Source: Armillaria gallica (lineage: Eukaryota; Basidiomycota; Agaricomycetes; Agaricales; Physalacriaceae). From it: DNA of 64,000 nucleotides. Location: NCBI GenBank assembly GCA_037576215.1, contig JBANDB010000003.1:1426001-1490000 (forward strand). Direction: 5' to 3'. A program made the position numbers and the translations under genes. The notes under the pieces are model-generated. The model was not told the origin of the DNA. It made no database searches and saw only the letters and a program-made list of their open reading frames with translations. This document shows, in pieces, positions 22,801 to 32,637 of the stretch; position 1 is the stretch's first letter, and the number at the start of each line of letters is the position of its first letter.

Positions 22801-24060
22801 GTGAGGGACCTCTCAAACCTTCACACTGAATGCTCTGGGTGCAGCTACCATTGGTGAGGTCACCTCAACCCCCTCATTAGGGAGAGTCTTCATGGCACGA
22901 GTCAGTGATTCTGGTGGGGTCAGAAGCATCGTGACACGAAGCTTCGGTGAAATTGTTGGGCTGCCAGCGGCGAGCCATTTTTGGAATGAGGTGTTGTCCT
23001 CATTGTTAGGTACTTTGATCATGGTCACCTGATGCCCCCTCTTTACAGCCTGGGTGTTAGCGGCTTCCTGTTCTTCAGCTTTCTTGTCGTCCTGGTCCTT
23101 CACTGTGGAGCAGGAGGTGCGTTTCCCAGAGATGCCATCCTGATCTTGGCCACAAATATGTGCGGGGGCAGCAGACTCAACTTGTGCTATAGTGATGGTC
23201 TTACCAGCCTGGTCTGTTACCTCTGGGCCTACAGGGTCCCTCGTTTCATTCAGCGCTCCAGGGCGCCCTTCATCTCGTCAGGTCATCGGGCCCGGGGGGC
23301 TCTTCCCTCGCTTGGGACCTGTTCGTTTGTCCTGGACATTCTTGCGTTCGGTCCGTGCGTCCCCTGCTTCTTGAGGCTCGGGAGGTGTGGCCATACCATC
23401 TTCTTCCATGGTCACAGGTATCCTTGCAGTTGTGCAAGGAGGCTTCTCAGAGTTCATACGATGTACTGGCTCTGCCCCAACTGATCGGGCCTTCGTCACT
23501 GTGGTAGCTGTTCCCAAAGCGTCGCCCCTCTCAACAGGGACAACTAGCCTGCTACACATCACTGGGTGATTGCCTTCGCCACTGCTGCTAAAGGTCGAGC
23601 GCCTCGACTGGGGCTTCATCGCTATGTCGGGTAGCGATATGGTGGTCGCCTTTTCAATCGGTGTGTTCACTCGCAATGAGCTACTTGCTGGTCGATTAGC
23701 CAGTCATGTTTCAGGGATTTCTCCCTCTTTGGCATGTGTAAGAGGGCCCATAACTATCCCTCCTTGTGGGGGAGGAACATCTAGAGAGTCGTTAGTCATG
23801 TCCCGAAGGACGTCGTATCGGTTGTTCGATTCTAGTAAGGGTGCACGGGTGTAAGTCAATGAATGGCACGTAGGCCGTATATTGTTCGTATCAACAGAAG
23901 TCATCGTAGAAACCGACCCCACACTTGGGGGTCGGGGTATAGCCGAATGCGTAGTAAAAGTGTCTGTATGTAAAGAGAAATCAGTCCACTCAGTGGAGAT
24001 GGGGCATGCACCCTTAGAGTCCTTGGTCGTCGTGGCAGAATCGGGCACCCAACGACCTAA
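22801..24060 (-). pseudogene. Gypsy B linker between zinc knuckle and protease
   Basis: Ser/Thr/Pro-rich and Lys/Arg-rich frames collinear with 13111-14300 of Gypsy C. They are broken by frameshifts and stops and have no catalytic motif. The large insert between knuckle and protease is a shared feature of B and C. Confidence 0.65.
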
Positions 24061-25060
24061 TCTTTTACCTCCTCCACCTTCGTGCTGTCGGTGAGTGGTA
24101 TTTTGCCTGTCATAACCACATGAACCTCCTTCTTCTTTTTCTTTGGGCAATCCTTTGAGATATGTCCCGTCTTGTCGCAGTTGAAGCATCGTCCTTCGGA
24201 CATGTACTTCTTGCGGTCGATCTGCATCTTCACATCATCTCCCTTCGGCATGTACCATCCCCTCGAGTCGCGCAGCCTGTCTGCTGGCTTGGCCGCCTCG
24301 GAACTTGTCACGCCCCCTGCAGTATGTTTCTGGCTGCTGGGGGCAGTAATTTGCTTCTGGTTCCCCAGGTGTCATTTGTCACGCATCTCAATTCCATGCA
24401 TCTGATTGTAGGCATTGTTGCGCTGTCTTTCCTCATACATGATGAGGATTCGCTCCTTCCATTTGTCATAGTTCTGGGGGAGTCCTATGCTGATGTTGGC
24501 GATGATGCTGGTGTAGCTGTATGGTACACCGGCTCGTACCGCAGCAACCATCGTCCCTCGTGGTCCTGTGTCATCATGCCTTCCTGCTAAGGTGGCCTCT
24601 ATCTCCAGCTTCTGGAAGTAGACGGTGGCCGCGTCTGCTCCCATCTTCAGTTCCCTCATCTTCTTGTCGTGCAGTTCCTCAACGGCTGGGTCCCGGAACT
24701 GCTCCTTGAACTTGTTGACGAAGTCGGACCAGTGGGGATATCGGTATCGTGGTCCTGATGGATCCTGGAGGTCATCCACCCAGTAGTGCTTCCTCCGGTG
24801 GTTCCACCAGTCTTTGTCCCTCTTTGCGAGGTGAGACGTTGCAAAGACTACCATGAGTGAGGACACCCCGCAGAATTGGTGGCAGAACACCTCGAAGTAG
24901 GTGTTGCAGTCTCCGATGAATCGGTCTATGTCATCATGGTCTCCTTCAAACGGTTTGGGCGGCTTTACAAGGATCAGTTTTGCCCCAAGGAAAGCTGGGG
25001 GGTCGTCCGCATCCCAGTCGCCTACTGGTCCCTGTCCCGGGGGCATCCAGCCAGGTGGCC
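24057..25060 (-). pseudogene. Gypsy B gag core and CCHC zinc knuckle
   Basis: The capsid-like core (25046-24372) includes PPKPFEGDHDDIDRFIGDC, HWSDFVNKFKEQFRDP and VEELHDKKMRELKMG, typical of Gypsy gag. After a frame change the knuckle CFNCDKTGHISKDC (C-x2-C-x4-H-x4-C) appears at 24180-24150, followed by a Lys stretch. Confidence 0.88.
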
Positions 25061-27480
25061 TTGGGATTGAGTAGCGGTCGGGGTCTGGTCGGTATGGCAG
25101 TGCCCCTGGTCATCCCCTTTGCTGCTGCCTCTGTCTGAGGTCGAGCAGGTCGTTCTGAAACTGCATGTTTTTGTTGCGCAGTTGGGCCATCTGTCAAAGG
25201 ACCTGTTGGAGTCAGTCCTCATCAGGCTGTGCCGGTGGTTGCGCTGGTCCTCCCCATTGTTCACCTGTGCCTTCCATGTCTGCCACTCCTGCCCCTGCTA
25301 TTAGTCTGCTCGTTTGGGGTCCCGTATACCCTGGCTGTCATGGGTTTCGCTGATGGGGCGGCAAGTCGGGAAGTGGTTCCGGGTAGTCCACCTTGATGTT
25401 CCCGAACGTTTCCCAGTCGAGGTTGAACCCCTCAGCGAGATTCTCCCTCCAAGCGCTCCTGCTCCAGGATTGCAAGGGCGTTGAGGTTGGCCTTGAGTAC
25501 TACCTGTTCTGCCACTGTCCTGGATTGTACTCCGACGTTGTTTTCCTGAAATAGTGGTCCCACTCAAACCTCTGTCTCGATTCATCATCCTGCTGATGGT
25601 GGGTATAGGGACCAGTCTCGGTTGGCGTGGATTCAGGCTGCAATTCCAGGGGTCCAGCTGTCATAGAAGCTTCCCTCAGAGCTTCATTGGCCCATGGGTT
25701 CATTGCCTCACTCGGTGGGGAGGTAATAGTCCATGTGGACTTGTGGGTACTGGTTGTGGGGCCATCCTGCTCATGTGTCGAAGTCTCACTGTCGGAGCTC
25801 CCAGGCAGCGGTGACATGGGGGCCGAGTACTGCTCGGTCGACATCGGTGAGCTCGGGCCACTCATAGTTGGGTCCATACGGGTTGAGGGGATTGCTGTCG
25901 CTTCGGACGCAGACCGGGTCGGTGAAGGGGTCGGTGTCGGAACCCTCGTCTCCCCATAGTTCTGCATCTTGCTCGTCGGGAAAGGGGATCGGTTCTGGGT
26001 CAGCAAGGAAGGGGATCAGTTCTGGGCCGGTGGGGGGTGTGAACAGGAGAGTGCCTGCTGGCTCTAGGTAGACTGGTCGGGGACTGGGTACCCTCTCGCA
26101 AAGGTCCAGCCGCTCGGTGGCGTCCACCTCAGGTTTATTGTTGGTGGTGGCATTCTGCTCAAACCACCCATCGATGTCTGAGTTGTCTGGGGGCTGTATC
26201 GGCTGTTCCCACTCCTGTAACCATGGAGAAAGGTTCTGTTCGAACCAGGCGGCGATTGTGGCCTGGTCATGTTCGTTGATATAGGGGATGCCGCCCTCAT
26301 CCTTGGGGAAGGCGGCTCCTCATCGTGCAGGCCATAGCCTCGTCTGAGTCAGAATGGGTTGTTCGACCTCAGCGGGGGACTCGGCGGGTCGCCATATCTT
26401 GCTGGGGCCCGGGGTTGCATTTCGAGGTTCGTGTTTGTCTGAGGAGGAATACCGAATAGTGGTCGTCCTCCTATGGGCCATGTTTGTCATTGGGCGTCTG
26501 GATACCAGACTCACCCAGCCCATTGTTCGTCTGGGTTGGGGGTGTAGGGGTCAACATAATGTCGAGGGAAAGGTGCAGTTCTGAAGTTGGTTCAGGGGAC
26601 CCTTGGTAGTAGGATCCCAGTTCTGGTGAGGAGATTCTGGATCTCCTCGACGTATGTGATAGTTAAAAGGACAGTGAGGAAAATGAGGGTGGCAAGGGTG
26701 ATTGCTATGCCAATGCTGATGGTCTAGGTCAGGGTTAAGTCTGTGTTCATTCATTTTGTTGTTGTCATCGTCGCAGTATCTCCTGCGCTCGTATGATTTC
26801 TCTCCAAAGGGCCAACACTTGATAGATGGTGATCTGGAGGGCAATGAAGGTGATTGCACCAAGGAGTTGTTCTCGCTCGGTCAATCTGTTTTCTCGTGCT
26901 GGAGGCGTGTTTGGTCTATCTGAGGCATCAGGGGTTGTTTCATTGGTGTTCTCGATAGACTGCCCATAGCAATTCTATCAGGAGTTCTATGAGGTTGTCG
27001 AAGAGTACAACATCCTCTTCAGTTGGTGTTGGGGGGGGGAGTGTAGGGCGGCATCGTGGATGGTGAGAGAGGGTTCAGGTATGAGGGTGTGCAAGGGAAT
27101 GTAGTGGCATGGGAGTTCTGGTTTGGTCTCGGTTTGGTAGCCAAGGTAGCAAAGGAGGGTGAGGATATAGAGGAGGGCCGCGCTGAAGAATGTGGCGAGG
27201 ATGATGGCGAGGATGATGCAGGGTTCGGTTGGGAATTCTATCATGCGGGGGTTTCAGTCGACGTTTAGGTCGTAGTCACCTCTGTAATATCCACAGTAGT
27301 CATAGTACTGGTCATCGTTGTCTGTGTCGGTTCCCTTGGGTCTATTTTGCCGCTTGGAGTATCTCCTCTTCCTGTTGTTCCTGGGCTTCTTTCCCCTTCC
27401 TCCTTCAACGTTCTTGTGCTCGGGATTCTTTCGGTTCTTGGTGTGTTTCAGTTGTTGGTTCGATGGCATAAGACTTCTGC
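25061..27480 (-). pseudogene. Long 5' coding region of Gypsy B with a predicted membrane segment
   Basis: Starting near the ATG at 27470, a basic stretch (KKPRNNRKRRYSKRQNRPK) and acidic Asp/Tyr stretch are followed, after one TGA, by a strongly hydrophobic segment (CIILAIILATFFSAALLYIL, 27220-27160). Pro-rich and acidic frames then lead into gag (26127-25500). Many stops and frame changes are present. I do not recognise a domain. A membrane segment upstream of gag is unusual for a chromovirus. Gypsy C lacks this part, so no second copy is available here. Confidence 0.5.
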
Positions 27481-27507
27481 AGTGAACGTTAGGAAGTATA
27501 GTAGAAA

Positions 27508-27520
27508 GCTTCGAGCTAAT
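27508..27520 (-). other. Candidate self-priming site of Gypsy B
   Basis: On the element strand the bases directly after the 5' LTR read ATTAGCTCGAAGCT. Their complement AGCTTCGAGCTAA occurs in the same LTR (near 27668-27681), about 34 bases after a TATATAAG box, where the transcript should begin. In Tf1/sushi elements the first bases of the RNA pair with the site after the 5' LTR and prime reverse transcription. No tRNA-like TGG start is present here. Confidence 0.5.
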
Positions 27521-27904
27521 TGTTATGCCCAGACTCAGGTGGAACAAGTAAGTGCAAACTCAAGATAACCTTGCACTTTGGGTTGAATCTTAAGAGCGGC
27601 AATACTCGCAGACCGTGAGTGCAAGCGGATAACACATAGCAGGAAGTTTGAGAGTAAGTCCGGTATGTATTAACTTAGCTCGAAGCTAGGGTACATGGCT
27701 GAGAGCTATGCTACTTATATACTATTCATTCGGTTCTATATATAAACGGTTCATGCGGTTGTCGTATGATAACTGTCAGGAAGTCTGTCAGCATCTGGTC
27801 AGCTGGGCAATCATGCTGGAGTCGTTCAGTAATCATGTGGTATGCCGAGGTGCTGAGGTGCCGAGATAAGATAAGATAAAGGAAAAAGTGGAAAAATCGT
27901 AACA
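27521..27904 (-). repeat. 5' LTR of Gypsy B (right)
   Basis: 384 bp, TGTTATGCC...TCGTAACA. On the element strand it has a TATATAAG box (about 27715-27722) and the AGCTTCGAGCTAA block described for self-priming. The TSD CACGT follows at 27905. Confidence 0.93.
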
Positions 27905-28358
27905 CACGTCTTCTGAGCCAGAGCCTTAGCCCATTCCACTCAAAGCACTGCAAATATTGTCAACACTGAATACAGACCACAAGACACATGCACATACACT
28001 CATGAACACAACTGTCAACCTCATCGCCTGGGCCTCCCAGCGATGTCCAGATCCATGACAGTTTTGGTGGCTTCTCTCTTACCACAGGTCCTCCTCAAGA
28101 CTGTCAGCTACCAACCTTTCCCAGCCATTTCATTGCCTTCACATCACATTCTTGGAGTTGCACTGCAGTTATATCTTCCTTCATCAACACTCTATACCAA
28201 CTACAACCCTCTTTGCCACATAGCCGGGCCATAGCATCTCTGCCACATCTATACCTTGCAGCTGCTGCATCAATACGATCGGAAACTGTGTTGATGATCG
28301 TCCTGGCTCTCGTCAATATTCATTGGCCAACAACATTTGAATTTCTGTACCAGTGTCA
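27905..28358 (-). pseudogene. KDZ transposase gene, third piece
   Basis: Minus-strand frames read VQKFK, then GQ and LTRARTIINTVSDRIDAAAA, RYRCGRDAMARLCG, LSWIW and LQCFEWNGLRLWLRRRV up to the LTR of B. These are conserved landmarks in order of CxC2-type KDZ proteins (KFK..., RAR.(L/I)I..V, LSWIW, (L)R.EW.(R)...). Frameshifts and stops separate some of them. The right edge is where the roughly 1.7-kb insertion begins. Confidence 0.82.
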
Positions 28359-30063
28359 CGCCTGCAGCGTGCCTAAGGGTGTATTTTTGCAAAAGGTCAT
28401 ACCTTACACTTTAGCAATGCAGAGGCATCACGAGCGGGCTGACAGTGCAAGTAGCACGCAAAGAAGCAAGGTCACCAAGGTAGAGAGCTCTATAACAGAA
28501 AAAGGAAGCAACGGAATTAAAACATAAGGACTTCGTCGTTGCACTGTACCTTACGGGCATGCACGGCAACAAGGTCGAAGGGCGAGCTAGATTGTCAACC
28601 CAACCGTTTGCAATAGAGGACTCAGCTGGAGTGGGATGTGCTTGTACATGGGCCGAGGCTAATTTAGATAATGACGTGTCTGTAATCTATGACGCGTGGT
28701 CCCTGGAGATCCGGAAAAACGATATCATGCGCAGGGTAATCAAGAGAACCCCGGGCATGGCCTAGAAACAGGCTTTGGCCGATGGAAGTAGCGAGCGGAC
28801 TCGAAATCCGAAGCATTCCTTGGTTACCAAGTCTAGAATATGAAGCTGTCACCTTCGGAGCAGAACCAAAAGCCAAATATGAGGGGTGATCGGTGATTGA
28901 GGATTAAGCAGCCATTGAGTACAAGTCAGCGAGCTACTCTGCTGCTAGGGCAAACGACATCGACATCGCTTAGCCCTTTGAGGATACTAAAAGGAGGCCC
29001 AAGCAGCGCTCTGCCAAGAGCGTTGCGCCCGTTCAGACGAAGAAGTATCGGCCGACAAAGGAAGTAAATTACTAAAAGACCGTTTGTAATAATCAATTCC
29101 CTGTAGTATAAGTAGGTAGAATTTCACGTAGTAAAACAAGATACCTACCCCCCACGTACAGTAATAAAGTTTCAGTTTGGATCTGGACTTGTTGCGACAC
29201 GTAAGAGTTAGTAGCTTCGAGCATCGGCTAGAACGCAAGTTTAGCGAGCTCACAGAGAAATAGAACAAGAGAAACATTTTGGATAAAAACTTCGGTTTAC
29301 TTGAGATAAGAAGGAGATTCAGGGCAGTGACGCTGCGCCCATCTTGAGAGTTTGCTGAGATAAATCTGAGAGAAAAGCTCTGTTCCTTTTCTGGTTCAGT
29401 GTAAAAAGAGAATTTGTGTTGTGTCGGCCTCCGTGTAGGTCTAGAAGTAGTTGCAAGGAAATCAGCCAGCTTGAGCTGTTCTAGCAGTTGCACGAAGTGT
29501 GACAGGTGTGCGCAGTTGGACCTTGCGGCACCATTGTTAGGGCAAGCACACTGTGTGTGAAGACTTGCGGGGACGGTTCTGAAAGTAATTAAGACTTGAG
29601 TGGGAGTGCCGAGGGCCTCCATCGTGACAAGTTTGGGAGTCAGGTTTAGCCACTAAGAGAAAGACGGCGTCGCGTGTGGATTAGATCTAGCGGCGAGTCG
29701 TACTTAGCGAGCTCACTGACCGAACTTGGTCAACTTGCAGATCTACGCATCCGTGTGTTCTGACTATTGAAATATATTTTGCCTCGAGGGTTGCGTGGTT
29801 CACCGTGCTCTCTTGTAAAAAGCTCTGAAGAGCTAGAGAATTTGAGACTAGCTTGAAAATACTACGTTGTTGCGCATATCGTTCTAGCGAGCTCACTGAG
29901 AGAAATTGGGATACTGTCAGCGCGCAAGTGGAATTAAAATCCTTGCTCCCCTCCGCACTTAAGGAGATTGTGTGTGTGTGTGTGTTTAGTGGGGTTGAGT
30001 TGAGTTTGGTGTGTGTTCATGCTAGGCCATGCTCAGTTTCACGGGTGCCCGTCACCAGCCTCA
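28359..30063. mobile_element. Unidentified ~1.7-kb insertion in the KDZ gene
   Basis: It separates two adjacent KDZ coding blocks, so it is an insertion; edges are accurate to about 20 bp. It contains three copies of TAGCGAGCTCAC (29242, 29705 and 29885) and a (TG)n run at 29969-29986. A 211-codon minus-strand open frame (29622-28987) has no recognisable domain and an unnatural composition. I found no clear terminal repeats or target duplication, and it could be a solo LTR or another non-autonomous element. Confidence 0.5.
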
Positions 30064-30427
30064 TCACCAGATCAGGTGCTGCCAGGCCATCAGTTTCAAA
30101 CATAGGGAGGCCAAGGTGTCTGAACACTGTCCCTCCCGAAGATGGAATTCTGCATCAAAAAGAGTGTCCTCGCACACAAAAAGTTGTTCATCTAATGGCA
30201 CTTGGGAAGGAAGCCAGAGCTTAACCTCCTCCGCTGTGGGTGCTGACATATCGCAGTCCCATGCATCCTCCTTGCCTTCTATCAACACGACAGCACCAGG
30301 CATATATAACAACTGAATCCTACAGAATGCTCTCAGCTTTTTGAACCAAGTGATGTGTCGCTCATGAATCTTACTCTGGCAGTACACAGTCAGGGAAGAC
30401 ACCATAGAATCACTCATTATCCTCAAC
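30064..30427 (-). pseudogene. KDZ transposase gene, second piece
   Basis: This exon reads RLRIMSDSMVSS, SKIHERHITWFKKLRAFCRI, QLLYMPGAVVL, VKLWLPSQVPL and FDAEFHLREGQCSDTLASL. The pattern (QER...L..R...W...Q..YMP, then LFLPS, then E..LR.GQ...L..L) is diagnostic of the KDZ C-terminal half. The exon begins after a TTAG acceptor at 30428. It stops at LMAWQHLIW, next to the 1.7-kb insertion. Confidence 0.87.
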
Positions 30428-30468
30428 CTAACAATAACCATCAGACATGAAGAGAACATACAAAACGG
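30428..30468 (-). other. KDZ intron, 3' part
   Basis: The 3' end of an intron, with a CTGAT branch-like site and TTAG acceptor. Together with 32254-32262 (GTATCCGTT) it makes a 45-nt intron once repeat D is removed. Confidence 0.7.
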
Positions 30469-32254
30469 TGAAGAGACTCTGTGCGCGCAGGCTAGAAATG
30501 CAACAGTGTCGAAGACACTGATCACACCCACACCCAACACTACACACACAAACCCTCAAGTTCTTGGGGGGATATTATGCGATAGAAGCAGATTGAAGCA
30601 AAACAACTAAACTCTCAGAATATACAATACACGCATATAGCAATAGTGTGTGTCACGTATCTAGATCTCTCTAAGTCCAAAGGCTTTTATAACAAGAGGG
30701 GCGACCAATGTTGCCAGGCCTCAAGGCAAGGTGTACTACAATACATGATACATTGCCACACACCCACAAAACCCTCAATAAGTCGCGTGCATCACACACA
30801 GGTAACCACAACAACCTAAACACACTCTAAACATGACTCAAAGCTTGCACTCTAAGCAGAAACCCTTCACAAAACATCCACTCAAGCCACAGGATTTGAA
30901 CCTACACACTCAAGCTTCCAAAACCAATCGTAGACCCACAGGGTTTGAACCTATGCCAATCCAGAGACACAATAACCAACTAAACCCTGTCCGACAAGCC
31001 AAAGGGTTTGAACCTGTGCTGCCTGTAGTGCCACGTGTTAAAGAAGGCCTCTGTACAAACATGAACCAGACCAAAGGGTTTGAACCTCTGCTGCCTGTAG
31101 TATCTCGCACCCAAGAAACGCTGTCTGACAAGCCAAAGGGTTTGAACCTCTGCCACTTGCGGAATGGTATACCCAACTAAGCGCGTGCTAACCAGACCAC
31201 AGGGTTTGAACCTGTGCCACCTGTAGCACCGCGCGTCACAAGAAACCCTCAAAACTCAAGAGCGCGTCCGCAATGACACAATATCTCTTATTCTCAGGGT
31301 AGAGCGCAGTCAACCAATCACTCAAACCATACACAAGTCCCCACTAGGCAAGTCCCCCGCTAAGCTTTCTATGCCTCACGCGCAACTCAATTCACTCGGT
31401 ATGATATCAATTCTAGGTTTATTCTCTCGCTCGAAGTTACAAACTAATCCTGCTGCTAGGGCATCAAGCTGGAGGCTTGCGCGCAACTACAACGGGGGTC
31501 CGAAACTTGTACACTATTACTACACTACGGTATTTATACTATGCACTCTACATATTAATACAACCTTAAATAGTAACTCTTGGCTGGCGGAACTTCCTTT
31601 CCTGAGTCCCAGGCATGTTGCCATAATCACGCCATTGCTTGGCGCTTACTCAGAGCTCCGGCTCGGGGCCAGATCCTTGTCTCTCAGCTGCACGACATCG
31701 GTTAACCGTGCTATCTGCGCATACTGACGTCGCCTAGTATTTCCTCGGAGTTGTAGCCTACCCCGCAACTCTTATTTATGGTAATAATATCTTCTAGTGA
31801 TTTCCATGGTCTTCTAGGACCACCAGCATCTAGTCTATGCGTCGCGCGCATCGGCCAAAGTCAGAGACATCAGTCTTACTTCAATTCTAAACATTCTGAG
31901 GTCTAGAGTGCTAGTCCCCTGCATGGCAGTGCCTCGTGCATCATAGATCAAGGTTGCACGAAGTATCAATTATCTCCTGAGCTTCACTGGTTCCATTCTT
32001 AGCACGCATCTTCCGTGCATTGTCAGTGTACTCAGTGTCAAGTGCTGGGGCTTTAGACTTAGTGTGACCCTTATGGTATCACTCTGCAGTTAAGCCTTGT
32101 GCTCCACCAAGCATCACTCAAGGAACTTCATTGTCTGCACTTAGTACACTGCACTCTAAGGTATATCTCATTGCTTTGGTATCTAGGTCTTATAGAATGT
32201 ATGTATTGATACATTTTGTGAAATTACATGTGTGAATGCTTTTCAAGCATGTCA
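30469..32254 (-). mobile_element. Repeat D, copy 2, inserted in a KDZ intron
   Basis: About 1.79 kb, plus-strand ends TGAAGAGACT...GCATGTCA (TG...CA). ACGG flanks both sides (30465-30468 and 32255-32258); the duplication reads AACGG if the final A is counted as flank. Removing it leaves a 45-nt KDZ intron, which fixes the edges independently. It matches copy 1 (602-1805) in opposite orientation and carries six tandem B-box-like units. No long reading frame. Confidence 0.78.
30885..31235 (-). repeat. Tandem units with tRNA B-box-like core (in D copy 2)
   Basis: Six imperfect units, each with GGGTTTGAACC (or one variant) on the plus strand, at about 30890, 30938, 31004, 31074, 31136 and 31199. 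Unit spacing is 48-70 bp. They are homologous to the array in copy 1. Confidence 0.65.
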
Positions 32255-32262
32255 ACGGATAC

Positions 32263-32637
32263 CCACTGTTCTGACTCAAGCTCCAAACCAGTAATGAGGA
32301 AGCCCATCATACTCATACCCTTCATTGCATGAGCACCAGCCTTCACGTGCTCCAATTCCTCACGGCGCAAATCAAGCTTGACTTTGGCCTCTGTAATGGA
32401 ATCTGTGAATGCAAATCAGCGGCAGTGTCAGTGTACAAAATAGTTGCACTTACACCTGAAGATCCTTGCAAGGTAAGGCAATAGCTTCGAATGATCAGCC
32501 TGCCACTCCTCTACCATCTTCAACCAATCGGCCCTCAGTGATTTCTGGAGAGTGGAGTCAATATCCTGAAACTCTTTAATCTGGATGTCCTGCTCCTCAA
32601 CAGCAATAGTCAATCAACTTTGGAGAGTCGACAACCA
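32263..32637 (-). pseudogene. KDZ transposase gene, first recognisable piece (two exons)
   Basis: Exon 32637-32454 reads QWLSTLQS, then (one TGA) LTIAVEEQDIQIKEFQDI, LRADWLKMVEEWQADHSK. A 51-nt intron (32453-32403; GTAAGT donor, CTGAT branch, CACAG acceptor) leads to exon 32402-32263: SITEAKVKLDLRREELEH and GFLITGLELESEQ, up to a GTATCC donor. The W..M(V/I)..W..D.SKP.P, E..V(K/R)L.L and GLELE.EQ motifs are typical of CxC2-type KDZ proteins. The upstream half of the gene, with the cysteine cluster and catalytic core, was not found. Confidence 0.85.

Larger units (their letters stand above)
15012..27904 (-). mobile_element. Gypsy chromovirus B, complete but decayed, with two nested TIR elements
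   Basis: Two LTRs (15012-15379 and 27521-27904) flank gag, protease, RT, RNase H and integrase on the minus strand. A perfect 5-bp duplication CACGT lies outside (15007-15011 and 27905-27909). The insertion splits a KDZ gene. Two TIR elements (16727-18401 and 20522-22332) are inserted in the integrase and the protease, accounting for about 3.5 kb. The frame is broken throughout. Gag has an unusually long 5' part. Confidence 0.93.

Noticed and set aside
28987..29622. 211-codon minus-strand ORF as a gene
   Set aside because: Composition is unlike protein (Ser/Leu/Phe-rich, no domain), and it lies within an insertion in the KDZ gene.
30885..31235. Cluster of tRNA genes
   Set aside because: Only the B-box/T-loop core is present. 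No A-box, acceptor stem or anticodon arm could be paired in any unit.
602..32254. Repeats D as the terminal inverted repeats of one giant 31-kb transposon
   Set aside because: Copy 2 has its own target duplication and lies inside a KDZ intron, and copy 1 lies in a different element (E). They are two independent insertions.
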